Source: Nymphaea colorata (lineage: Eukaryota; Streptophyta; Magnoliopsida; Nymphaeales; Nymphaeaceae). Taken from it: 64,000 bases of DNA. Both the position numbers and the translations under genes were made by a program. The notes below the pieces were generated by a model, which had not been told where the DNA came from, did not search any database, and worked only from the letters and a program-made list of their open reading frames with translations. The stretch's first letter is position 1, and every line of letters begins with the position of its first letter. Below, piece after piece: positions 24,387-38,173 of this stretch. The stretch is from NCBI RefSeq assembly GCF_008831285.2, contig NC_045141.1:15858106-15922105 (forward strand), read 5' to 3'.

Positions 24387-26118
24387 AGAAAAAGACAATT
24401 GCTTTTGCCAAAAAAGAAATCTTTGTGATCTTCTCTACTTAATGAATGGAGAAGCCCGTTTTGAAATCATCACCCCGAGTATATGTCTCAATAAAAATCA
24501 CACAAGGCAGTTTAATATGATAGAAACTTCTGGTAAAATGGTAAAATGTCTATCCGTAATCTAAAAGATAAAGTACATTACATAGTAAGCTTCAGATTAA
24601 AGATTGACGGCTTACCCATTTAGTGACTTTGGCACTGGTCATTTCCAAAAATGGGTACTATCATGTAGGGTGAATTAGATATGTTGGCATTCTAGATATG
24701 CTTGTCTTTTCAAAGCGGGATCATCCGAAAGACAATACTACACTATTAACGTATCAACCGATCTAACATATATTAAACCAACTTATATGTTTCATGTGAA
24801 ATAATTTTGAAAAAGCATGTAGCTGCGGACAATAAAGATTATTTGATCGATAATATGGTTATTGAAGGTTGTGTCAATATCGATGTTGATGATAGTAACG
24901 CTGATGACCTTGATGTGCCGAAGAAGAAGCAATAAGACCCTTTTTCTTTTTCTTTGTTCATGTTCGACTTAAGAAGGATCAAGTGAAACGCGTTGGCCAA
25001 GGGAATGGTTTTCTTGTTAGAATGTGCACGTTGTTTCGGGACCAAAGTTTAGGGAAGCGCGTACATTGTCTCAAGATTGATGGTAGTGAAATTTGAATTA
25101 CAAGTTTATTGACATAACTCGAAAAGCTTGTTTAAAAATATTGTATTTTTTTAACTCAACTCTGCCATAAGAGTTAGTGTTTTTTGACCTCCAAACGGGT
25201 ATTAAACAAATGCCCATTTGCGAAAGCACACTCAACATCTCAAGAAAAATAATAAAGAAAAAAAAAACTTCTGTTTGATTTGCTAATTTTCTCTTATAAA
25301 ATGCTTTGGAAAACTAGGCCTGGTGACCAAACAGTGATAAACCCAACGAGTTGGTAGGCTGGGGTAGGGATGACCTGCTTCAAAGAAATAGGATATGGAT
25401 AAAAATTTACATTCCGATTAGAAGATCGGATCATATCCGGATTTAAGAAATGACATTCAGTGACATTCAGACTGATTTTAAATAAATATCCTATACCCAA
25501 TGTCCGTATATTTTGAATGCCAATTCTTAACATTTCAGAATGTGGTTTGGATTTGGTTTCAAAATCCAATTCAGATTCAAATTTAGATATCACATAAATT
25601 CTTTTACTTCATTTATATTCAAATCCAAATTTAAATCCAAGTACAGGAATATATAAAAAAAACAGATATAGTAAAGAGTATATCTGGTTCAAATACAGTA
25701 GGTTGACATACTGAGGCTCGGACAATGTGTGCATCACATGATTTCATATCTGATAATTGGATGCCTAAGCCCAAATATGACGTGAATTCAACGTATTGCA
25801 GTTTCTCACATCGATCGGCTTTGAGAAATTCAGCAGGTGAAGAAGACACATATAGGATCTTCATGTTGCTAAATTTCCTTTGTTAGGAGGTTCTCTTTGT
25901 TGCAACTCATTCACATTTATAGAGAAGGCTTCTTCCCATGAAAGGGTTCCTTCTTAAGGAGGTGTTTGCTCGAAACACCTTTTTCATATGAAAGTTACCA
26001 AATCAACTGTTTTAAGACTAAAGTCTTTAGTCCAGTTTAGATACACAGTGGTGTATTTGGCTGGCTCATTGAGGTGGGCACGAGGAAAATAAGGAAGAGA
26101 TCTGTCATTCTAGAGAGC

Positions 26119-26306
26119 CAGTAGCGGAGCTCTATATAAGCTGGCGTGGGCAGTTGCCCATACCAACAACAAATTTTTTATTATTTTTACATATTTTTAC
26201 GTAGATTTTGTGTAATTATTTACTTATTTATATATGTTGTTGCCCTTCAGAAATGAGAATTTCTATAAGAGTGCCCCATAGCCAAAAAATTCTGGCTCCG
26301 CCACTA
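26119..26306. mobile_element. hAT-type MITE, 188 bp, with perfect 8-bp target duplication
   Basis: The flanks are TAGAGAGC at 26111-26118 and TAGAGAGC at 26307-26314. The left end is CAGTAGCGGAGCTC and the right end, reversed, is TAGTGGCGGAGCCAGA, imperfect inverted repeats. An 8-bp duplication with short C/TAGTGGCGGAGCC-like termini is diagnostic of hAT elements. Size and lack of coding make it a MITE. Confidence 0.88.
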
Positions 26307-26417
26307 TAGAGAGCTATGTTTGGATGGTGTCATTGGTAAGAAGGTGACTAAACCATATTGGAGCCACATGTAGCTTGGCATGTTGGAGCCACATGTTGGG
26401 GTCACCGTTAAAGGAAG

Positions 26418-26606
26418 CAAGGGCGGAGTTAGGAATTTTTTGTTGCAGGAGCCAAACTATTATTTCAAAACTTTAACAGGAGTGAAATTGTAAATTTTCA
26501 AATTTTGTATGTAAGTTATACTAAGATTTATAAACAAAATTTTTATTTTCTAAAAAATTGAGGAGAGGCCATGGCCCCTACCAACCTCCTCTTACCTCGA
26601 CCATTG
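26418..26606. mobile_element. hAT-type MITE, 189 bp, with 8-bp target duplication
   Basis: The flanks are AAAGGAAG at 26410-26417 and AGAGGAAG at 26607-26614 (7 of 8 match). The left end is CAAGGGCGGAGTTAGG; the right end, reversed, is CAATGGTCGAGGTAAGAG. It is older than its neighbour at 26119 judging by terminal and flank divergence, and almost the same length, but the interiors do not obviously align. Confidence 0.75.
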
Positions 26607-27504
26607 AGAGGAAGTGATCCATGTTGGGGACACTGATTTAGGGGTTATGTGTCTTCCATAGGTATTATTTAGCAAATGAATATTTTATGAATGTTCCATT
26701 GAATCTGCCTTGATAGGCTTCACTACGTTATATATCTAAGTGGCAGCAAAAAAAAAAAAAAGGTACCAAGCAAGAAAAACAAAGGTGTTAGCCCTAGAAT
26801 GGATCTTACTGAGCTTCTTGGTGAAATTGTTGGTGAAAGGTGCATATGAATTGAATTAACAGTAAGACTTAATCTTAATCTAATAGGAAAGCAGGGCGGG
26901 GGCAGTTTCATGGAGACCTAGTTTTAGTGTTTCATGAATCTGCTGCAATCTTTGGAGTAGGTTCATGAAACGCTCACTTAGTCTTCCAAATGCCAAACAG
27001 CCCCTTAGAAGCCGTTTGACGCTAATAACAAATTCTTACTGTAACAATTTGTTAAGAGCGCCAAAGAACTCTTTAAGTTTTCAATGTTCCTCCTTGTAAT
27101 TACAACTATTGGATCTTGTTCCAACTGGGGTACTTTGTCCTCTTGATGTTCTTTCCTATCTCCAGGAGCTTGATGAGCAGTGAGCCAAAGGCTTGTTTTG
27201 TTTGAATTGTACGTTAACATGCTTTCATTTCTCTCTTACTGTTTTTCAGGTGAACTAGTTAACGTGCTTGGGCAAGACTAAGATCGCATTTAATGGTACG
27301 CCATTGCTTCACATAAAGGAAGTGGTGAAATGCTTATTTTCATATTGATACTTCGGGGTAAACTTGTTTGCTTACATATTGATATCTCTTAAAAATTTTT
27401 AAATTTTATAACTAGTGCCTCTTTCTTAATGAGAATTTTCTTGTTCTGTCCTTGCAGCTAGGTGTGTGTGCACCATTTTGGCTAGATTTTTCGTGAAGAT
27501 GTTC

Positions 27505-27670
27505 AATTTTAGTTCACAAAAAAATCAAACATGAAGCCCCAACAGGCTTACCTTCTTTATCTATTTATATAAAAAAAATGCACTATAAAATTTATGAACT
27601 AATCTATCTAAGTAAAGTCACGCTGACCAACCAGTTTAAGTCCGAGTCATGGGTTTGCAAACTGTGGTAT
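27505..27670. repeat. Dispersed repeat relic matching 7560-7745
   Basis: It shares two ordered blocks with the region near 7.6 kb: AAACATGAAG..CTTACC, and GTCATGGGTTTGCAAACT against CTCATGGATTTGTCAACT. The internal spacing is similar. AT-rich sequence with ATTCGGCG and GATTCAACCC phrases follows to about 28060 and may belong to the same or a second element. Confidence 0.5.
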
Positions 27671-28693
27671 CAAACACTTCTTATAAGGAATGCCGATCAA
27701 AAGGGACATCTTGTCCCAGTTGTCACTTGCCACTCTCTCCCTCTTGTTAAGAATACAAATGTAAAAGAAATGAATAGAAGATCATAATAAACGTTAGTTT
27801 TGAAATCAAATTGTCAAAGCTGCTGATACGGCGAATCAGCCAATTCGGCGTTTCGGTTATAAAGCAGTTGTGAATTTAAAAATATAAAAATATTTTTGTA
27901 GAAAAATAAAATTTGAAAACAGATAAAAATTAATTAAAATGAAAACTTTTGACATATTTTTAAATAATTTAAAAATGAATCAATGAGTCAAGCCGGTTTG
28001 CGACGACTTCGATTTGAATTGGCCAATTCACGCGGATTCAACCCGCTTTTTGAGAAGCAAAAGACCTTAAGGGATCACGATACCACTTTTATGTTCTATC
28101 TTATTATTTTTTCCATTATCTTATTAATTTATCGAGCTTCTATCACTGAGATCCTGGAAAAGAATAAAAGAAAAAAAAAATCTAATAATTGAATTACAAG
28201 TAGAATTTTTTGTAAACTAATCCCTGCTTTATGCACTATGGCACAAAGTTTGAGCTGATTTGTGAAACCATAACAAAGACAAGCACTACTTTGGAATGAC
28301 TAAAGTCCGTAAACCCTTACAAGGAAGCCTATGGATGACATGCCAAAGAGACGATAAACAACCTCCAACGACCTCATCTTTATCACGTTATCAGCATTAG
28401 TTTTTAGTTTATCCACAATATTGCCAGAAAAAAAGAAAGAAATTTTTTGAAAAGAAAACCACTTTATGTATCATCAATCGAGCTGCCGGAATCCGGCAAT
28501 GCATGTGGTTTTCATAGAATTCCGGCAATCGACAACAGCCATAAAATTCAGATACTTAGTGACCGAGAAAAAAAATAAGTATTTTTGTTTTGTTTGGAAA
28601 GTAGTAGCGATTTGAATGTCATCCTTATTGGTATCATGAAGAAGATGTAAACTAAGAATGAGATGAAAAAAATCATAACATGATAATTAAACG

Positions 28694-29380
28694 TTATTGC
28701 CTTATCATGAAAATGCTCAGCTCCTGACCCGTGGACCCACCTGGGTTGATCATGTGAAACGACTCGGAATCAGCTGAACCCACCACTCTCGAAAAATTGG
28801 CTCGGAGGTAGACGAAGGGATCGTCTTCAGACTCTTTCTTGCCGGGAAGCATGCCGGCGCCGGCAGACACCGGCTCCATCGACTTGAGCACCATGTCGTC
28901 GTCCTCCGCCGCCTTCTTGCTCTCCGCGAACCCAATCCTCCGGCCGTTGCAGAAGGCGGTCCAGACCGGTACGCTCCACAGTGAGCAACCCGAGTCGGTT
29001 CGGTTGCACCCCAGGACGAGCCTCACTATCCCGTCCTGCATCTCCACGGCGAGGTAGCTCGTCAGCACCGGCAGCTCGAGGATCATCCTAGGGCAGGCCT
29101 TCGGGTGTTCCTGCAAGCAGAAGCTCACGCGCTTGGTCCGCCGGCCGTAGAAGGTGCCGGTGAATAGGGCACCGCCGGAGGCGGCCGTGGAAGTTACAGG
29201 TTCGACCGTGGGGAGCGGCAGCACGGCCGGGCAGGTGCAGTTGGGCAAGAGGGCATGGACGACGCGGCGTAATAAGCGCCGCCACTGTGGCTCTCCGTAG
29301 AGGCGGACGAGCGGCGAACGTCTGCCGGCGACTCTCTTGGCGTCGGCCATCATTGCCCGATCAGAGTCCTTTCCAACCAC
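28694..29380 (-). CDS. MIZ1-type protein (DUF617 / MIZU-KUSSEI1 domain), single exon
   Basis: An intact 228-residue frame. After a variable N-terminus (RSPLVRLYGEPQWRRLLRRV.., PLPTVEPV), the domain begins near residue 75 with GTFYGRRTKRVSFCLQEHP and continues ILELPVLTSYLAVEMQDGIV, LWSVPVWTAFCNGRRIGFA, VSAGAGMLPG and VYLRANFSRVVGSADSESFH, ending in GQELSIFMIRQ. This is the complete plant-specific MIZ domain. MIZ1 of Arabidopsis is needed for root hydrotropism and acts at the cytosolic face of the ER; many paralogues lack known roles. Intronless structure and high GC are usual for the family. Translation may start at residue 1 or at the tandem Met10-Met11. No strong TATA box is visible upstream. 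Confidence 0.95.
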   Translation of the reverse strand: MVGKDSDRAMMADAKRVAGRRSPLVRLYGEPQWRRLLRRVVHALLPNCTCPAVLPLPTVEPVTSTAASGGALFTGTFYGRRTKRVSFCLQEHPKACPRMILELPVLTSYLAVEMQDGIVRLVLGCNRTDSGCSLWSVPVWTAFCNGRRIGFAESKKAAEDDDMVLKSMEPVSAGAGMLPGKKESEDDPFVYLRANFSRVVGSADSESFHMINPGGSTGQELSIFMIRQ

Positions 29381-30003
29381 ACTGGCTGACTCCCGCCGCC
29401 AACGTCGCTTTCAGTTTTGAAGGAAGAAGGAACGTTCCTTGTTTCACGCGTCATTTTGAAACTATCCTCTATCTGAAGCAGCTTGTATAAAGATCCCAAA
29501 ACATGAAATGAACAAAAATAATTACAAAATCAAACCACATTAGTTTTGATAACTAAGAGGCTGAACATGGACTGCAGTCATTTTCTTTTCCAGTGTTGTT
29601 GGGATTAGGCCGCCGGCCGCCGGCCGGCCTGACCGGATGTCCGGCCCGTCACGGCATCTGCTAACTGATTTGGTCCCCATGGTGGCCCGAATGTTATCAA
29701 ATCCAAGTCCGGACCTCAAAAATTGACTTTTCAAGGACAGGATCCGGACGTCAAGTTTTCTTTGCCTTATCTTTGATCTCAACCCGATTCACCCTGGCGT
29801 GTGGTCTCCAAACTCTTTTCCTGCCATAAACGTCTCTTCCCCCATTGAAGGGGCACTCTGCTCCTGCACGAAACCTGTAGCTGCCTACCTCGCCCATGGT
29901 ATTATTTCGAGTCCCTATCTCTCCAGCGCAACCCATCGGGTACACTGAACGATCCAATCTCCATTAAATTTTTTCATTTTCTTCTCCTATTATAATAAAA
30001 ATT

Positions 30004-30156
30004 ATGCATGTTTGGCCACTCATGAGATCCTAAGATTCATGGGTTTCTGACTTTAAGTCCATGATTTTTAATATGTAGGTTAGATCATGAGTTTATTTAA
30101 CAGAAGATCTTATGCACCTTTATTGAATCTTAAATCTGAGAATATCAAACCAACTT
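30004..30156. mobile_element. MITE relic, GGTGTTTGATAGTC-type family (copy 2)
   Basis: The left end, GCATGTTTGGCCACTC, and the reversed right end, AAGTTGGTTTGATATTCTC, are loosely inverted. The interior phrases CTTTAAGTCCATGATTT and GAATCTTAAATCTGAG match copies at 35461-35683 and 49012-49186. Confidence 0.45.
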
Positions 30157-31123
30157 AGATGGATTTTTGTGCCCATTCATATTTAATATGGTTTTGCATG
30201 CTGTTCTATTAACAGTTTGATAGACAGACATGTTAAAATTAAATAATGTTAATGCCCGACTGTCTTTTCTTTGGTAATTAAAATAAGAAAACCCAATCAC
30301 TGGTTATAGATACATGATGGGCACAGATATGTGTCTACATGAAGTAAAAGCAATATTAAGATGGCATCATGTTCTTAATGGTCGGACATCATAAGAACAT
30401 GTGTTGTATTTTTTTGGAATATATACCCAGATAACACATAACTCAAAAGCAAAATATTTACGTTTGATAAAACATGATATGGTTAGAGATGTTGTTTCCA
30501 AATTCTAAAAATCAAATGATGGACATCATTTTGGAGTACGAACAGAACGTTCTCAATGGAGAACAAAAGTATGATAGAACACAATGTTCTTCTTACCAAA
30601 TGTTTATAATACAAAACCTTTTACACTAATCTACGGTGATCTCACTGTTTGTTTTAAATAATGGATTTCATGCAAGATCCCCCTCGGATTGTGATTTTGT
30701 TTAAGGAAAAGACATCGGACGAGAGCGGATTAGAGAATTTTGGTGACGTAGCTCCAAAAAGTATCATTGTGGGCTCTATCTAAACAGCTTTTAGATCCAA
30801 AATACTGGGGACAGACGACCGCAAGTGAGTTTCGGATCGATTTTTGACCCGATCAAGCTACAAATCTCATTCTCGCAACGATCTCATCTCGCACAGCACA
30901 GAACAACCAAGCGGCGGTAATGGATTTTGGATTGGACTCTTGACTTGTGTTTCCACTGGACATTTCCAGATCCAAACTGGAAAACTTCGGATTCGGAATG
31001 GGTCTAGCTGAGATGTCTACAGTTTCCGCCCCCGGTATTTATTATTTAATTTAGAGAGTGCTGCTGTCTCTCTCGTGGCCTTTGGAGACCCCGAAAGGTC
31101 GATTTCTTTCCTCCTGCTTTCCC

Positions 31124-31241
31124 TATTTAAGTCTTCCGCCACTTCTCACCCAATCCATTCCAAGCTTTTTCCTACTCCTCTTTTGTCATCATCTCCCTCA
31201 TTATTGGAGTTTCGGCAAAACACCTTCTGAAAGTTAGTCCG
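31124..31241 (+). promoter_or_regulatory. Putative TATA box and leader exon of the phytoglobin gene
   Basis: TATTTAA at 31124-31130 precedes a CT-rich stretch that ends at CCG/GTATGT (donor at 31242). A matching acceptor, GGTGTGCAG ending at 31822, lies 30 bp before the initiator codon at 31853. A leader intron of about 580 bp is therefore plausible. This is inferred from sequence signals only; the promoter could instead lie nearer the start codon. Confidence 0.4.
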
Positions 31242-31477
31242 GTATGTAGATATACTCCATATTCGATATGCTCATGAGCTCCCTTTTTTTACTTATTTCT
31301 CTCCTCTGTTCTTAGCTTTCATAAGTTTGTTTATTCTCGAAATATGCAAAACAAATCCACAAAGAATGATGAGCATGATGTATTCCAAATTTAAATTTGA
31401 TACTATTTTTTACTTAAATATTAAATTTTTTTCATATCGGATTTTTTTAATCAAACTATTCAAATCAAATATATTGA

Positions 31478-31569
31478 CATCCTTATTGAAGCAAGTATCC
31501 CACGTATCTCACGTGGGCCATTGCATCCTTATTCAAGCAAGTATCCCACGTACCTCACGTGGGCCATTG
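31478..31569. repeat. Two 46-bp tandem copies carrying CACGTGGG
   Basis: The unit beginning CATCCTTATTGAAGCAAGTA is present at 31478-31523 and 31524-31569 with two differences (TTGAAG/TTCAAG and CGTATC/CGTACC). Each unit contains TCACGTGGG, a G-box/ABRE-type core, and a nearby CCACGTA. They lie about 300 bp upstream of the phytoglobin start codon, in its promoter or leader intron. Confidence 0.9.
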
Positions 31570-31852
31570 CCCTCACCAGCTTGCAATATTTATACATCTC
31601 TTTAATTTTTATTTATTTATATAGAAATGCCCCTATTTAAGCTATTAGTACCTTTTAACTAGAAATTTCTGGTCGTCTTGATTACTTTGAATTAAAAAAA
31701 AAAAAAAAAAAAAAACTCTCTTACCCCACCTACCCAGCTTTGGCTCATAATTGTAAACCTCCTTATTAATCCATATTGGAACTTGACTCCTGGCTAACTA
31801 AGGTGGGCGTGCTGGTGTGCAGAAGGAAGAAGCAAGAACCCAAAACTTTGAA

Positions 31853-34681
<2,829 letters not shown>

Positions 34682-37549
34682 AGCTTTTTCGCCTGTTTAA
34701 TTAGAACGGGATCTCATTTAAAGTTTCAGTTCACACATTTATCTAAAAAATTATGTTACCCTATCTGCTTTGGCTTGTCTATCTACGAGTTCTCAAGTAA
34801 ACTGTTCCTGAATTAATCCTTTCTCTTCTACTACAAGGTCTTTATCTTCTCTCGGTTTCCAATTTGTAATCGACACGTAGAATAAGACTTGAATTCTTCA
34901 TATTTGCTGTTTTCTTTCGGGTAACACTAACACCGCGCAGATGTAATCTTCTCGAACCAAAACTTGTAAATTCACTCTCAATCGAATTACTTAGGCATAT
35001 ATAAGTTCTCATGGCATACAAAGTTTGGGAAAATGAACCCCACAAAACTAGTACACAGAAAAGGGAGTTTGCAGTGGGCAGTCCAATCTTTGCTATCTGC
35101 ACATTTCAGCAAGAACCACAAGTGAACATCAACTGCACGTCCTTCTAAAAGGAATTTAACATTTTGAAAACAACACTGCCTCTGCTAATAATTGCTGCCC
35201 ACTTCTGCTCATGATACCTGATCTTCTGCTGCGCAAGTGTTGGTCCTGGCCTGATCCAAACTGAAATTTAAGCTTACAAGCACCTGATCCAAACTGAAAA
35301 ATTAAGCTCTCAAGCAACGGGCCTACAAATGTGTCAGATTCAAGAAGAGAGTCTTGCAATTTTTGGTTGTTCTCAATCCCATGCACACAACTTTGTCCAT
35401 ATCAGATCTGTGAATTTAGCTGATCCATTATCGACTTGTCTGTGTCTATTGTATAAACTTTTAAGAGGGCATTTGATAGCCTCAAATTTGGGACCCCCAA
35501 GATTTGAGACCCGTTGATCTGACAAATTTTCGATGAAAAAAACCAAAATAAGGGTCTTAAATGTGGATCTAAGATAGTTTGATGAACCATAGATTTTGCC
35601 ATATCAGCAGCAACATACCACATGGTCAGATCCACATCAGATGCTTGGATTTAAAGTCCAGAGTAATCAAACACCTCCTAAAGGGCAAGAGAGACCGCTT
35701 GAAGAATAGGAGATCTCGTTCCGCTGGTTGAATCTGTTCTATCCAATGTTGGGAAGCTCGCTTTGAATTGATCGGCTGATTCGGATTCAATTAATGAGAA
35801 TTCAATGCACCATGTATCAGACATTACATTTTCTTGTTATTTGTTAAATTTTTTATAAAGTTTTGATAATTTTATTACTATTTAGATTTTCTTTTTATTT
35901 CTAAAAGGTATAATGAAGTCTTTTTGCCAATTCGTACCTGACTCGAACGAATAGATGATGAATCGGCATCATGGCTGGTTATACCTATAGATAGATGTTT
36001 CAACTACCCAACTTGGCACCACATAATTGATTGAATAAGAAACTCTGAAATTCTTCTCAACTTTAGCAAATGCAACACATGCAATATTTGTCAATTTCTG
36101 GAATCAAATTTGTGGAACTGAATCAACATCTGATAATACTTAAATCCTTTTTAAATACATTGATTTTGGGGTTTTGTTTGACTCTTTTAAAAGCTGAGGT
36201 TCGAGTCTGTCTTGAAGTGGTCACTGTCATGTCCTAATGGGTTATGTATTTGAACAGTAAAAGGTTTCAAAACACTTTATGTGAAAACGTAACGGAACAT
36301 ACACAAAAGAGCCAATGACCTTTCTTAGGAACGATGGATTTCTTAACGACGATGGAATGAACCATTTACCCTTTAAAAAAAAAATATGAAAGATGGTGAA
36401 AATAATATCGATGAACTGAAAACAGTTCAATTGGCACCTGAATTCAAGTCATAAAACCAATTCATTCAGATCCTCCAAAATCTTAGAGTTGAACCCAAGT
36501 CCAAGGAATGCCAAGGGGTCTAATCTCTACATCCTTCCACCGTTTTTATCTGGGATAGACGGGGAAAGGGATATTATATTTTCCGATGAGGATGATAGTT
36601 TTAAGATGAATCAGATCTGGCCAAATGACATATCCCCTAATCCGATTCAGATCTGGACATGGACCTGAAATTATAAGACCGAATCTGGACTTAACAGGCA
36701 TAAGATCTGATTATTGCACATCGCTCGTTGGATCTCAAACCCACTTTTGGATTTTGGATTCAGTTAGGCAATCACATGTTTCCAAGTTCAATGGTTTATG
36801 CATGCGTCGGAACACACTAGTTCTAGTCATCTCACATTCTCACAAAGAGGCGAGAGGAAGAGACAAATGCAACAGCCTGAGAGTTACGTGGGAAGAACTG
36901 AACCGGCAAGTAGTTTGAGTTTTGGGAAGGGAGATCAAATGGGAGCTTGGGTTATGTGCAGAAGCGACCTGCTTCAAACTCCACAGTACAGCCGCCTTGA
37001 TTCACTACACTAGTTTGTCGTCAAACGAGGCTGCTCTCTCTATTTTCCGGCAGCCGGAAGTCACTTCTGACTTGGGCCAAACAAATGCCCTCCATCCCTC
37101 TGGATGGGCTCTGCTTCGTCAGATGGGACAGAGAGGATAAAAACTCTCTGAGACGAGCGAGGCGAGGAAGATGATCTCCCTCTGTGTCTCCCGACACGAG
37201 GCACGTGACTCTTGCAGTCTCCCTGCTACTGCACGGACCCCAGAGTCTTAGATGCCCATCCAAAATACCCCGCCATTAATTAAGACTCACTCCATTCTAC
37301 CAAAGTTTAAATCCCAAACCTTCCTTGTTACTGCTATTTTGCATACTCATGCGCACAGGCAGATGCTTATAGACGGAATTCTTTCTTAGAAGGTAAGACG
37401 TAGATATAAAGATGACGCAAAAGCAACACATAGATGTTGAAGAAGAAGTTGGCCTTCGTTGCCACAATCACCATCTCCTTCTTCTTCTTGGAAAAAAGAA
37501 AAAAGACAGAAAAGAAAGAGGAAGATGGAGATCAATGGGTAGGTAGCAG
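34682..37549. other. Interval between the phytoglobin and PR-1-type genes
   Basis: The phytoglobin 3' region is followed by a 33-bp imperfect tandem duplication (CCTGATCCAAACTGAAA at 35250 and 35283), a MITE (35461-35683), AT-rich sequence, and an element-like stretch rich in GATCCGATTCAGATCTGG phrases (36600-36760). No gene structure is seen. Confidence 0.6.
35461..35683. mobile_element. MITE, GGTGTTTGATAGTC-type family (copy 3), 223 bp
   Basis: The left end, TTAAGAGGGCATTTGATAGC, and the reversed right end, TTTAGGAGGTGTTTGATTAC, are inverted repeats matching at about three quarters of positions. The interior GGATCTAAGATAGTTTGATG, CATATCAGCA and GGATTTAAAGTCC phrases recur in the copy at 24117-24386. 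Confidence 0.7.
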
Positions 37550-38125
37550 CTAATAGGGACGCTCTCCCTGGAAGTTACCGGGAGGGTCATAGTAACAGAT
37601 AGTGAGGGTGATGTCACCCTGGTCGCAGCTCGCCTGGCCACAGCCCAGACTCGCCGTCTTCCTCCACACCACCTGGGTGTACACCCCGCACTGGTGGCCG
37701 CCAGCACAGGAGTTGTTGGCGTAGTTGTAATAGGCCTTCTGCGCTACCCACGTCTCCACCGCCTCCCTCGCGCTCATCGGCCGCCCCTTCCCCCAGCACT
37801 CGTTCTCCCCGTACGGCGTCGTCGTCGACCCCGCCAGCTCGCAGTGCTTGTAGTTCCGCTGCAGCCTGGCGAACCGACTCGCGGCCGCCGCCAGCGCCGA
37901 GCTCCACTGTAGCGGCCCCACCCCCACCGCCGCTCGCGCCAGGTTGTGGACCTCCAGGTAGTCGGCCGTCGAGTTGGGGTTAGTAGCGCTCGCCGCCGTC
38001 GGCCGCCGGGCGGGGGGGAGCTCCGCCACCAGGCTGCGGCCGGGCTTGGAGGCCATGGCCGGGATCGACCACAGGAAAAGAAGCGTAGCAGCCAGACGTG
38101 ACACGGTGAAGAAGCGTCTCGCCAT
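37550..38125 (-). CDS. PR-1-type CAP-domain secreted protein, single exon
   Basis: A 191-residue intact frame. Residues 1-25 are a signal peptide (basic MARRFFTVSR, hydrophobic LAATLLFLW, cleavage after AMA). The CAP domain starts near 55: YLEVHNLARAAVGVGPLQW with the conserved His60, then a GENECWG motif (the CAP2-like GEN.. box), GHQCGVYTQVVWRKTASLGC and the terminal YYDPPGNFQGERPY. PR-1 proteins accumulate in the apoplast, bind sterols, and in some species release the CAPE peptide from the C-terminus. A linker of about 28 residues rich in Pro, Arg and Ala separates signal peptide and domain, longer than in classical PR-1. There are seven cysteines in the domain; the one in GENECWG is additional to the usual six. 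Intronless structure is typical. Confidence 0.96.
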   Translation of the reverse strand: MARRFFTVSRLAATLLFLWSIPAMASKPGRSLVAELPPARRPTAASATNPNSTADYLEVHNLARAAVGVGPLQWSSALAAAASRFARLQRNYKHCELAGSTTTPYGENECWGKGRPMSAREAVETWVAQKAYYNYANNSCAGGHQCGVYTQVVWRKTASLGCGQASCDQGDITLTICYYDPPGNFQGERPY

Positions 38126-38166
38126 TTCTCTCTCTTAACTCCTCCCTGGTTATCTCCACTCATAGT

Positions 38167-38173
38167 TATATAT
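38167..38173 (-). promoter_or_regulatory. TATA box of the PR-1-type gene
   Basis: TATATAA on the minus strand, about 42 bp upstream of the initiator codon at 38125. The leader would be very short. Confidence 0.65.

Larger units (their letters stand above)
16999..28693. other. Gene-poor interval between the DUF547 and MIZ1-type genes
   Basis: About 11.7 kb with no intact gene that I can recognise. It contains tandem duplications, MITEs, AT-rich relics and three islands that look genic (18058-18154, 19900-20480, 21760-22460), described separately. The remaining sequence is AT-rich and shows no coding structure. Confidence 0.6.
29381..31852. other. Interval between the MIZ1-type gene and the phytoglobin start codon
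   Basis: The first 600 bp are GC-richer, with CCGGCCGCCGGCCGGCC at 29610-29630, and hold only short frames. From 29960 to 31050 the sequence is AT-rich with a MITE relic. From 31080 onward it is promoter and leader sequence of the phytoglobin gene. Confidence 0.5.

Noticed and set aside
27983-28192. A 69-codon plus-strand frame with a hydrophobic run
   Set aside because: It lies in AT-rich repeat relic sequence; the hydrophobic run reflects T-rich codons.
29540-29957. Overlapping minus-strand frames of 80 and 68 codons upstream of the phytoglobin region
   Set aside because: They are short, of irregular composition, and without recognisable motifs or promoter.
36170-36225. A GGTTCGAGTC sequence resembling the B box of a tRNA gene
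   Set aside because: No A box or cloverleaf can be drawn around it. I found no tRNA gene in the window.
37774-38163. Arg/Trp-rich minus-strand frame overlapping the PR-1 gene
   Set aside because: It is an alternate-frame shadow of a GC-rich coding sequence; the PR-1 frame holds all family motifs.
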